A DNA stretch of 36,712 nt from Microbacteriaceae bacterium (GTDB taxonomy: Bacteria > Actinomycetota > Actinomycetes > Actinomycetales > Microbacteriaceae). Under the pieces are notes generated by a model. That model worked only from the letters and a program-made list of their open reading frames with translations. It was not told the DNA's origin and made no database searches. Position numbers and translations under genes: made by a program. The stretch lies in NCBI GenBank assembly GCA_947378555.1, contig CANCKM010000011.1:1-36712 (forward strand). The letters are read 5' to 3'. Shown here one piece after another: positions 8,560 through 16,921 of the stretch. Position 1 is the stretch's first letter. The number at the start of each line of letters is the position of its first letter.

Positions 8560-9570
8560 CTAGAGCTTTGTCGCCATGACTGCCGCCTGGTGAATTGCCT
8601 CGACCATGCTTCGAGCATCGGCGATACCCTTGCCAGCAATGTCAAAGGCAGTGCCGTGATCAACCGAGGTGCGAATAACCGGCATTCCAACCGTGATGTT
8701 TACCCCGGCCTCAATGCCGAGCACCTTGACCGGGCCGTGACCCTGGTCGTGATACATGGCAACCACAAGATCAAAGTCACCCCGCCCAGCCAAGAAAAAC
8801 AGTGTGTCGGCCGGCAGTGGACCCTTAACGTCGATGCCAGAAGCCTGAGCCGCATTAACACCCGGGGCAATCTTCGAGGCTTCCTCGCCGTAACCAAAAA
8901 GCCCTCCCTCACCAGCGTGGGGGTTGATCGCGCAAACACCGATTTTTGGATTCGGGTTGCCGGCTCGCACCAGAGCCTCATGCCCGCGTCGAATGGTTCT
9001 TTCCACAAGTCCCGGCTCAATCTTGGCCACGGCATCAATCAAACCGATGTGCGTGGTCACGTGAATCACCTTGAGCTTCTCGGTTGAGAGCATCATGGAA
9101 ACCTCTGGAGTATTGGTGAAATGAGCGAGCAGTTCGGTGTGGCCTGGATAAATGTGACCCGCCAAATGCAGTGCTTCTTTATTGAGCGGCGCCGTGCAAA
9201 TGGCCTGTGCCTTTCCCGACATCGCTAACTCGCAGGCAATTTTGATGTATTCGTAAGCCGCATTTCCGGCGATGGATGAGAGGTTGCCCCACTCTAGACC
9301 CTCGGGAATCAGATGCGGATCAATCACGTTTATGCGCCCTTGGGTGAACACCGCTTCACTGATCTGGTCAACCTCGATGATTTCCAAACCCGTGCCAAGC
9401 AGGTCGTCTGCCAGCCGCAATCTTGCCGCGTCGCCAATAACAATCGGGTTGCATTCCAAATGAACCGATTCCAGAGCCATGGCACCGACGATAACCTCTG
9501 GACCAATTCCAGCCGCATCACCCATGGTGATTGCCACCGTTGGGATGGATTTATTAGTTGCTGAGCTCAA
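8560..9570 (-). CDS. PdxA-family dehydrogenase/decarboxylase (4-hydroxythreonine-4-phosphate dehydrogenase-like, probably PdxA2/tetronate type)
   Basis: TVAITMGDAAGIGPEVIVGAM, TAPLNKEAL, YPGHTELLAHFT, AMYHDQGHGPVKVLG, GVNITVGMPVIRTSVDHGTAFDIAGKG. Start placed at TTG 9570 overlapping the upstream stop (TTGA) rather than at 9732. Confidence 0.9.
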   Translation of the reverse strand: MSSATNKSIPTVAITMGDAAGIGPEVIVGAMALESVHLECNPIVIGDAARLRLADDLLGTGLEIIEVDQISEAVFTQGRINVIDPHLIPEGLEWGNLSSIAGNAAYEYIKIACELAMSGKAQAICTAPLNKEALHLAGHIYPGHTELLAHFTNTPEVSMMLSTEKLKVIHVTTHIGLIDAVAKIEPGLVERTIRRGHEALVRAGNPNPKIGVCAINPHAGEGGLFGYGEEASKIAPGVNAAQASGIDVKGPLPADTLFFLAGRGDFDLVVAMYHDQGHGPVKVLGIEAGVNITVGMPVIRTSVDHGTAFDIAGKGIADARSMVEAIHQAAVMATKL

Positions 9571-10736
9571 GATTTGCTCTTTTCTGTTTGGTTTAGCGCG
9601 CGCAGAAAACTCACTGCGTTCACTAGGGTTTGGTTTGTTCCGTAGGTTCCGGGCTTGATAATGGCCAACTGGCCTCGGTCTGTTTTGACAGCGACAACTC
9701 CGGGTTCGAGTTCGCCAATCGTCTCGATCCACTGCGCCCCAAGGGCATCAAGTATGTTTCGGGCGGTTTCGCCACCGGTTAGCACGAGCGAGGATTCCGC
9801 AAAAGCGCCCAGTAGGTCGTCGCTTACCTTGAGTTCACCGCTAAACCTAACCACTGCGGCACCGGTCGAATGCTGTGCAGCAAGGACTGATTTCTGCTCG
9901 GCAGCGGCCGCCTCAAAGCAAGCCACTCCTCGCTCTGCAAGCTTTGCCATCTGCTCGGCGCTAACTGCTGAACCAGAACCGACCGCCACTAGGATGCCGG
10001 TTTTGGGCGAGTGGCGCTCGGCTCGCTGCACGGTTGAAGCGTGCTGGCTTTGCGCCCCGAGCTCTTGACCCAATGCCCTCGCCAAGCCGGCGGCACCTAG
10101 GTACTGTAAACCTGCAATGCCAGAACTTGCTCGCACTAATGCCTGAAGGTCGGACTCCGATTCGGCATCGCAAAGCACAACGCGACCCGCTGAGGTTATG
10201 CTCTGAATTCTGGCTCGAAGCTCGGCCAGGCTGCCTCGGATAGCCTGAAGCGGCAGCAACTCGTGGGGCGCCCTTCGCAGAGTTGAAGCGATATTTATGG
10301 GCACCGGTTCGGATTCAAGATTCCAGTGCTCGGTTTCATGCAGAGCCGTGGATTCGACAAAAACCACACCGTCTCTGGTCGCTCTGCCAGTGGCCGGGTT
10401 GGCCAGACACATGACGACCGGGCCAGACTTCAGGGCGTTAGACACGATTACGTCCAAGTGCCCACGAAGCAGTGAATCAACCTTATAAAAGACAATCTTT
10501 GGCTTGTTTGAGAGTGCGATTATTTTTGTTATTTGACTACACCGAAGCCTGGCATCGCTTCTGGACTGCCGGCGAACATCCGAGTCGATTGCGAAATGGT
10601 CAACCGAACCGATGGCGTTTAGCAGGCCCTTGGGTGGCTGCGAATACAGCCAAATGCGAGCCTCTGGAACCCCGAGAGCTGCCACAATTTCAGCTGCCCC
10701 CGATAGGTCATCGGCAACGGCTATGACTTGCATCAA
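9567..10736 (-). CDS. Four-carbon acid sugar kinase family protein (DUF1537), short paralog
   Basis: VIAVADDLSGAAEIVAALG N-terminus, FYKVDSLLRGH, C-terminal LVLTGGETARNILDALG and IKPGTYGTNQTLVNAVSFLR; adjacent to pdxA-like gene. Confidence 0.85.
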   Translation of the reverse strand: MMQVIAVADDLSGAAEIVAALGVPEARIWLYSQPPKGLLNAIGSVDHFAIDSDVRRQSRSDARLRCSQITKIIALSNKPKIVFYKVDSLLRGHLDVIVSNALKSGPVVMCLANPATGRATRDGVVFVESTALHETEHWNLESEPVPINIASTLRRAPHELLPLQAIRGSLAELRARIQSITSAGRVVLCDAESESDLQALVRASSGIAGLQYLGAAGLARALGQELGAQSQHASTVQRAERHSPKTGILVAVGSGSAVSAEQMAKLAERGVACFEAAAAEQKSVLAAQHSTGAAVVRFSGELKVSDDLLGAFAESSLVLTGGETARNILDALGAQWIETIGELEPGVVAVKTDRGQLAIIKPGTYGTNQTLVNAVSFLRALNQTEKSKS

Positions 10737-11644
10737 CGAACGGGGGCTTGGCGGGTGAGCGTTTCAATCAGGTAAATGCTGGTTGAGGCAGTGATAAAGA
10801 GCAGGTTTCCGTTTGGCCCGCCAAAGCAAAGGTTGGCGACTTTTTCTGGCACGGGCACCCAACCAAGTTGAGAGCCATCCGGGGCATAAACGTGCACTCC
10901 ATCGAAGGTTGCGACCCAGACATTGCCGTGTTCGTCAACCCGCAGGCCATCCGGCACCCCGTTTTCCATCACGGCGAAGGTGCGCCCATTTTTGCATTTT
11001 GTGTCAACCACGTCGTAGGCACGCAGATGATTATTGCCTTTGCCAGGTTCGTTGGTGAGTGCAGAGCTGTCTGCCACGTAAAGCACGCTTTCATCTGGAG
11101 AGAAGGCCAAACCGTTAGGCTCTTCGACATCGATGACCACCGCTTTGACTTCACCGGTTTTTGGATCGAATCTGAAAACATAGTGATCTTGGTATTCACG
11201 CTCGCCGGGGTAGCCCTCGGTTGGAAAAATGATGCCATAGGGCGGGTCGGTAAACCAGACGGATCCGTCTTTTGCCACGATCACATCGTTTGGTGAGTTG
11301 AACTTTTTGCCCATCCAACTATCGATGAGGGGCTCTATTACGCCGTCTCGGTCGCGCTCAACCCTGCGCTGGCCGTGAGAGCACTGAATGACCGAACCGT
11401 CGTGATCCACGGCTCGACCGTTTGTGTATTCAACGCCGTCGCGATAGACCGAGGTGGTTTTGCTCGCCAGGTGGTATTCCAAAATCTTGTTTCCGACAAC
11501 ATCGCTCCAGCGCAACGCACCTCTGGATTCGAGCCAGACCGGCCCCTCTGCCCAGGTGAATCCCGTGCTGATATTCGCCAAGTTGGCTGATTCGGCAACC
11601 AAACCTTCGAGACCGAAAACGGTGTCACCTTGCTTGAACTCCAT
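10733..11644 (-). CDS. SMP-30/gluconolactonase/LRE family lactonase
   Basis: FTWAEGPVWLESRGALRWSDVVGNKILEY, FNSPNDVIVAKDGSVWFTDPPYGI, EPNGLAFSPDESVLYVADS. Confidence 0.9.
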   Translation of the reverse strand: MEFKQGDTVFGLEGLVAESANLANISTGFTWAEGPVWLESRGALRWSDVVGNKILEYHLASKTTSVYRDGVEYTNGRAVDHDGSVIQCSHGQRRVERDRDGVIEPLIDSWMGKKFNSPNDVIVAKDGSVWFTDPPYGIIFPTEGYPGEREYQDHYVFRFDPKTGEVKAVVIDVEEPNGLAFSPDESVLYVADSSALTNEPGKGNNHLRAYDVVDTKCKNGRTFAVMENGVPDGLRVDEHGNVWVATFDGVHVYAPDGSQLGWVPVPEKVANLCFGGPNGNLLFITASTSIYLIETLTRQAPVR

Positions 11645-11658
11645 CGTTCAATTCCTAA

Positions 11659-12558
11659 CTATTTTTTGTCCTTAGTGATTACTCGAATGACCGCCGAGTC
11701 GTCCTCGGCTTCCAAGCCTCTTGAGATGCCAAGTCGGAACAACTGTTCGGCAACGCTGGCAATCGGGGTTGGAACGTCAAACTTGCGAGATGCATCGGTG
11801 ACGATGCCGAGATCCTTAACGAAAATGTCTAGGCGGCTTCGAACCTCCGGCTCAGAGCCTTCCAGAATCTCAATCATTCTTGTGCCACGATCACCGAGCA
11901 TGAACGATGCGGCGGCACCGGCGTTTAGCGCATTCAAAGTCTTAGTCAGATCCAAGCCAAGCGAATCGGCAAGAGCCAACGCCTCGGCGGCTGCGGCAAT
12001 GTGGATTCCACAAAGCAGTTGGTTGACGGTCTTGAGCGCTTGCCCGTCACCGGCACAATCGCCAACCACGGTTAGCGTCGAGGCAAGAACCTCAAGGGCT
12101 GGTTGAACAACGCTTCGAGCCTCGGGTGATCCACCGACCACGATCAAGAGGTCACCCTTGCGAGCTCGAACCGGTCCGCCACTGAGCGGCGCATCAATCA
12201 ACGAAATGTCTCGTTCGGCTAGTAGCCTGGCGGTGTCTTTTACGGCATCGATTCCCACCGTGCTGGTCACTACAACTACCGCACCGGCCTTGGTGTTTTC
12301 GGCTACCTTGCCGGCACCAAACAGGGCGTCATTTAGCTGAGCGGCATTTCGCACGATAATCATGACTATATCGCTTGAACAGGCGGCCTCGGCAGCCGAA
12401 CTAAAAACGTTCAGACCCTCGCTCTTGGCCAACTCGCCACGTTCGACGCTTAGGTCAAAGGCGCGAACCGGCATCGACTCATTTAGCTTCAACGCCATCG
12501 GCATTCCCATAGCCCCCAAACCAATGACTGCAACCGTTGGGGTTTTACTGAGGGTCAT
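11659..12558 (-). CDS. NAD-dependent beta-hydroxyacid dehydrogenase, L-threonate dehydrogenase (LtnD)-like
   Basis: VIGLGAMGMPMALKL, DAPLSGGPVRARKGDL, catalytic-Lys region GDGQALKTVNQLL; next to a DUF1537 kinase. Confidence 0.85.
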   Translation of the reverse strand: MTLSKTPTVAVIGLGAMGMPMALKLNESMPVRAFDLSVERGELAKSEGLNVFSSAAEAACSSDIVMIIVRNAAQLNDALFGAGKVAENTKAGAVVVVTSTVGIDAVKDTARLLAERDISLIDAPLSGGPVRARKGDLLIVVGGSPEARSVVQPALEVLASTLTVVGDCAGDGQALKTVNQLLCGIHIAAAAEALALADSLGLDLTKTLNALNAGAAASFMLGDRGTRMIEILEGSEPEVRSRLDIFVKDLGIVTDASRKFDVPTPIASVAEQLFRLGISRGLEAEDDSAVIRVITKDKK

Positions 12559-14021
12559 GCTTTGCTCGATTCACTAGTTTTGGTTGAAAGCTTGTCAATA
12601 ATCTGGGCGAGGGCAAACTCGTCGCCGACGTTGCCGGGGAACACCACAAAAGGAACCCCGACGGCCACTCCGTCCTCTGGCCTCCAGAGCGAAACCAAGC
12701 CTGGAAGCAGCGGGCCGACCACGATTGCGTGACGAACCTCAAGTCCTTTTGATGCCACGTCGTTCGAGGTTATGCCGCCCTTTGCGATAACAAACTTTGG
12801 TCGGTTCTGCCGCAGCACAAGATTTACTACCTCGGCGACCGAATCCGAAACGCGCCTGGCAATGGCAAGCGAGTCTTCGGCCGTTAAGCCGGTGGCAACC
12901 TTGCGGCTGGTGCGCAAAATCACATTTTGACTGTCAAGGCTTTTGCTGATTGACGTCGCGATTAGCTGAGACTGCCCGGCCGAGAAAGCATTATCCATCG
13001 CGATTTCAGGGGTTATTTCGACTTCCAATAACGATGGATACGCCTCGCGCACCTGAGCTAGCTGGCGGTTGGTTAGGTCAACGTGTGAGCCGATTACGAT
13101 TAGGCCACCGGCTTGTCGCTGCTCGGTCAATGACCCGAGTTCGGAAGGCTCAAGCGGAGCGTAATCCTGCTGGCCAACCCAAGCGCCAACGAAACTCGGC
13201 CCGGTGCGATAAAGGTAACTTGCACCTTGCTCTTGGGCTAGAGCGATTCCGAGGGCAAGCATTCTGAGATCGTTTTCGGTGAAAGCGTCTACCGAGGCCA
13301 CCGAGCCGAATGGAAGGCTCAGTAGCGCCTGGCAAATAGCTTCGGGGGTCGAGCGAATCACGTTTAGGTTAATGTTGCCGACCTCAGACGCCTTGATCGA
13401 CCCAAGAGTCTTTTCTTCAACGTATTTGCCAATGTTGGATTGGGTGAAACCAAAACTGGAATCCTTGGCGAACTCGGTTTGACCCACCGGCGTCAAAGTT
13501 TCGCCTTCGCGAAGGTAGTGCACTCCATTAAGCGTCACTCGCCCGGCGCGAGGGAAGGCAGGCACCATTAGGGTTGCGCTGTTTGGCTTGCGCCCGGCCG
13601 CTGCGAGTGTCTCTGTTATGGCATCGATTTCTTGTGGAAAGTGGCCTCTGAGCGTTGAGTCGCCGCGACTAACGAAAGAAACAGTTATTCCCTTGGCATT
13701 TGCCGATTCGATGGCATTGTTCACGGCCTCGGTGTTCAAACGCTTGGCCGTTGCCGCGTCTTCGGCTCTGGTGTTTAGCAAAACGAACACGGCGCCTAAA
13801 CCTTGGTCGAAAGCCCAATCAAAATCGGCTGTCTGCCAGTGGGTTATGACCGGGATTCCAGAAACCGATTGGCTGCCGGTGGGGTCATCATCGATGACTA
13901 CCAGGCAGCATTTTGGCTTCAGGGTAATCGAGCGCAACGCTACCGGGTCAACCGCAACCTCGGGCGCAAAGTCAGCTAGTGCCACTTCCACAGTGGTCGC
14001 TAGTTCGGTTGATGCGTTCAT
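12555..14021 (-). CDS. Four-carbon acid sugar kinase family protein (DUF1537), long paralog
   Basis: CCLVVIDDDPTGSQSVSGIPVITHWQ, FVSRGDSTLRGHFPQEI, KFVIAKGGITSNDVASKGLEV, VFPGNVGDEFALAQIIDKL. ATGA overlaps on both sides. Confidence 0.9.
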   Translation of the reverse strand: MNASTELATTVEVALADFAPEVAVDPVALRSITLKPKCCLVVIDDDPTGSQSVSGIPVITHWQTADFDWAFDQGLGAVFVLLNTRAEDAATAKRLNTEAVNNAIESANAKGITVSFVSRGDSTLRGHFPQEIDAITETLAAAGRKPNSATLMVPAFPRAGRVTLNGVHYLREGETLTPVGQTEFAKDSSFGFTQSNIGKYVEEKTLGSIKASEVGNINLNVIRSTPEAICQALLSLPFGSVASVDAFTENDLRMLALGIALAQEQGASYLYRTGPSFVGAWVGQQDYAPLEPSELGSLTEQRQAGGLIVIGSHVDLTNRQLAQVREAYPSLLEVEITPEIAMDNAFSAGQSQLIATSISKSLDSQNVILRTSRKVATGLTAEDSLAIARRVSDSVAEVVNLVLRQNRPKFVIAKGGITSNDVASKGLEVRHAIVVGPLLPGLVSLWRPEDGVAVGVPFVVFPGNVGDEFALAQIIDKLSTKTSESSKA

Positions 14022-14749
14022 TTGGACTGCGCTGCTATCTGACTCTTGGCCTGCTCAAGCCTCGAAAGGGTATGAATGTCTAGGATTACCTGATCCATGT
14101 GGGTGTTCATAGCCGAACGGGCACCCTCGGCATCACCGGATCTGACTTCTTCAAGAATGATTTTGTGCCACTGGATGCCGTGAAGGGCGGTCTCTGGAAC
14201 CGAAGAAGTTTTTAGCTTTCCCTCGCGCAGGAAGTTTTTGATCGGTTCAAATATCAACGAAATGAATACGTTTTTCGAGGACTGCAAAATCAGCTCGTGA
14301 AACTTGGAGTCTGCCTCGAGAAAGGCCTCGACGTCGTGCGCATTAAATGCCGCTTCCATGTCTTCGATGGATTGTTCAAGTTGAAGTAAATCGGCGTCGG
14401 TGCGATGAGTTGCCGCCAGCATGGCTGCGCCGGTTTCAACCATTCGGCGAACCTCAACTAGGTCTTGGGAGGCCTTCTCTTTATCCACCTGGGAGATTGA
14501 CAGGGCCATGAGAGCGTCGAAGGAAGACCATTCGCTCGGCGGGTTCACAAAGGTTCCAATGCCACGTCGGATAGTCACAACGTTGCCGGCGGTTAAAGTC
14601 TTGATTGCTTCGCGAACTGTCAGCCGGCTTACCCCTAGCTCCTCGGTGATCTGCAGTTCGGTTGGAACGGTAGCAGCGTATTCCCCGCTGATAATGCGTT
14701 CCAGCAGGTGTGCAACAACAACTTCTGGAAGAGTTTTACGGCTCAGCAT
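14018..14749 (-). CDS. GntR-family (FadR subfamily, FCD domain) transcriptional regulator
   Basis: Winged HTH ELQITEELGVSRLTVREAIKTLTAGNVVTIRRGIGTFV plus helical FCD-type C-terminus. Confidence 0.9.
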   Translation of the reverse strand: MLSRKTLPEVVVAHLLERIISGEYAATVPTELQITEELGVSRLTVREAIKTLTAGNVVTIRRGIGTFVNPPSEWSSFDALMALSISQVDKEKASQDLVEVRRMVETGAAMLAATHRTDADLLQLEQSIEDMEAAFNAHDVEAFLEADSKFHELILQSSKNVFISLIFEPIKNFLREGKLKTSSVPETALHGIQWHKIILEEVRSGDAEGARSAMNTHMDQVILDIHTLSRLEQAKSQIAAQSK

Positions 14750-14799
14750 TTTCAGATCACGCTCCTTTTCTAGTCAAATCTACTGTTTCTGCCTGTTGG

Positions 14800-14833
14800 G
14801 AGTTGACCCGGCCGTGAGGCCGGGCCAACTCCG
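14800..14833 (-). repeat. Strong hairpin downstream of sugar-binding-protein gene
   Basis: ggagttgacccggcc-gtga-ggccgggccaactcc: 15-bp stem with one mismatch, no T-run, 22 nt after the SBP stop. Confidence 0.85.
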
Positions 14834-14855
14834 ATTCAGCTGGGGATGCTGTTTG

Positions 14856-15896
14856 TTAGTTAGCTGGCCACTGTGCAAGCACAGATTCCTGCGTCCAAAC
14901 CTGGTCGGCAAAAGCGTCAGCAGGTGTGCTGGCAGCCAATTCGTCTAGGTTGTCGTTGGTGATACGGAAGGTTGGGTAAACGAGCTTCTTTGGGAATTCC
15001 TTACCGTTAGCCAAGTTGACACCAATCCAGAAGGCGGCCTGTGAAATAGCTGGGCCCTCCATGGCGCTCTCGGTGTCGTATCCGTTGGCAGCCTTTTGTT
15101 CTGACCACCACTTTAGGAAGGTTCCCTGGTTGCTTCCATAGACAACTGGAAGTGGGCGCTTTGCTGCAACGAATGCCTGAATGGCACCGTATGCGCTTAC
15201 GTAAGCCATAACACCGTCGACCTTAGGAGCAGTTGCAAGCAATCCGCCAACGTTGGTCTGAGTGGTTGCGTCGTCCCAGTTTCCTGCAACTTCACCGACT
15301 ACCTTGACGCCAGGGTTTGCCTTGATGACGTTGTTCCAGCCCTGTGACATGCCTAGGTCAACATCGGTGCCATCGACACCGTGAACTAGGATTACGTTGC
15401 CCTTGCCACCCATGCGCTTAACTACAACGTTCATGGTTTCTTCACCGAAAGCTACCCAGTCCGGTGCCATCTTGTAGGCACAGTCAGCGGTAACCGAAGC
15501 GTCGAATGCAACAACCTTGATGCCGGCGTCACAAGCGGTCTGGATTACACCGTTTAGAGCGGTTGGTGAAGCAGCAAGGATAAGGATAACCTTTGGCTTC
15601 TTTAGGATCAGTGCCTGCATCTGTGAAATCTGCTCTGCAACGTCATTGTTGGAGTTAACTACGCTGAAATCAACGATGTCGCCTGAGGCTTTAGCCTCTT
15701 CAGCTGACGCGTTGACGTCGTCGACCATGGTCTGGCGCCAAGCGTTTCCAATGAATGAGTTTGAAAGAACGATTGCACCAGGAGTTTTGGCACCGGCATC
15801 TGCTGCGGTGTCAGTGGCTGATGAGCAACCGCTCAGTGAGAGCGCGGTAACTAAAAGCGCAGGCACTGCGATGAGCGAGAACTTGTTGAGTTTCAT
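14856..15896 (-). CDS. Sugar ABC transporter substrate-binding lipoprotein (RbsB type)
   Basis: Lipobox LSLSGCSS; periplasmic-binding fold segments AIVLSNSFIGNAWRQTMVDDV...ILAASPTALNGVIQTACDAGIKVVAFDA; adjacent to RbsC-like permease. Confidence 0.9.
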   Translation of the reverse strand: MKLNKFSLIAVPALLVTALSLSGCSSATDTAADAGAKTPGAIVLSNSFIGNAWRQTMVDDVNASAEEAKASGDIVDFSVVNSNNDVAEQISQMQALILKKPKVILILAASPTALNGVIQTACDAGIKVVAFDASVTADCAYKMAPDWVAFGEETMNVVVKRMGGKGNVILVHGVDGTDVDLGMSQGWNNVIKANPGVKVVGEVAGNWDDATTQTNVGGLLATAPKVDGVMAYVSAYGAIQAFVAAKRPLPVVYGSNQGTFLKWWSEQKAANGYDTESAMEGPAISQAAFWIGVNLANGKEFPKKLVYPTFRITNDNLDELAASTPADAFADQVWTQESVLAQWPAN

Positions 15897-15953
15897 TTGC
15901 TACTTACCTTTCTGTAACTTCTTTGTTGGGGGGTTATTGATTTGAACATTGGG

Positions 15954-16919
15954 CTACCGAGATTTTTTGAGAATATTTCGACCACCGACTCCAAGAGCCA
16001 CAAGGATGACTACGCCCTCAATGATTGACCTCAATCCGAATGACATATCCAGCGTGCTGGTCAGTGTCACTAGGAAGGTGAGGAAGAGGGCGCCGCCGAA
16101 AATCCCAGCAACGCTCGACTGTCCTCCTGACATCAATGTGCCGCCAAGAACCACGGCTGCAATCGATGAGATCAGGAAGCCTGCTCCGACGCCCAGCGAT
16201 GCTCCACCGCTGTAGCCTCCGAGAAGTATTGCGGTTATGCCTGCGAGCAGACCGCTGAGCACAAACGCTATCCATCGCGTACTTGAAGGCTTGAGGCCCG
16301 CAAGTCTTGCCGCGATGTCGTTTTGCCCGGTGCCGAGTAGGCGCACTCCATAGGCTGTTCTGAACAGCAGGAATGCCACTACAAGGCAGGTGATTATTGC
16401 GATAAGGCTAAAAACTGGAAGCCCGAAAATGTCGGCTCTTGAGAGTTCGGCAAGCGCTGGGCTAGCGCCAACGTGACCGGCGGTGCTCGATAAAACCTGA
16501 ACCACCGATTGGGCAATGAACCCGACCGCCAAGGTTGCAACCATGGCCGGGATTCTCAGCACGACAACCGCAAATCCGTTGATTGCACCGACCAGCGCGC
16601 CAATCGCAAGGGATGCGATGATGGATTGGAACAGGTGATCGTTCTTTCCCTCTTGCACAATCGTGGCCACGTAGACGCACAGTGTGATTGTGTATGGAAT
16701 CGAAAGGTCAACCGCTCCGCGACCGGTGGAAACCACAATCATCTGGCCAAGGGCAGCTATTGCAACGAAGCTTGCCAGATAGAAGTTGGAAAGAACAACG
16801 TCCAACGGGCCGCGCGATGACATTGGAATCAGAGCCAGAACGATAACGAGGCTCGCGATAAACGAGATGCTCCATGGCTGACGAAGAATAAAGAAGAAAC
16901 CCGACTTGATGGTTTGCAT
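15954..16919 (-). CDS. Ribose-type ABC transporter permease (RbsC family)
   Basis: Multi-pass protein with VVSTGRGAVDLSIPY, AVVLRIPAMVATLAVGFI, GASLGVGAGFLISSIAAVVLGGTLMSGGQSS. Confidence 0.9.
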   Translation of the reverse strand: MQTIKSGFFFILRQPWSISFIASLVIVLALIPMSSRGPLDVVLSNFYLASFVAIAALGQMIVVSTGRGAVDLSIPYTITLCVYVATIVQEGKNDHLFQSIIASLAIGALVGAINGFAVVVLRIPAMVATLAVGFIAQSVVQVLSSTAGHVGASPALAELSRADIFGLPVFSLIAIITCLVVAFLLFRTAYGVRLLGTGQNDIAARLAGLKPSSTRWIAFVLSGLLAGITAILLGGYSGGASLGVGAGFLISSIAAVVLGGTLMSGGQSSVAGIFGGALFLTFLVTLTSTLDMSFGLRSIIEGVVILVALGVGGRNILKKSR

Positions 16920-16921
16920 GA

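Noticed and set aside
8560-9732. 390-aa version of the PdxA ORF
   Set aside because: The first ~54 codons overlap the upstream kinase out of frame and look non-conserved; TTG at 9570 with TTGA overlap fits PdxA length better.
13588-14112. 174-aa plus-strand ORF antisense to DUF1537 and GntR genes
   Set aside because: Spans the coupled ATGA junction of two real genes on the other strand; low-complexity Ser/Ala/Val-rich shadow ORF.
14421-14948. 175-aa plus-strand ORF across gntR, hairpin and SBP 3' end
   Set aside because: Crosses two real genes and an intergenic hairpin in antisense; no support.
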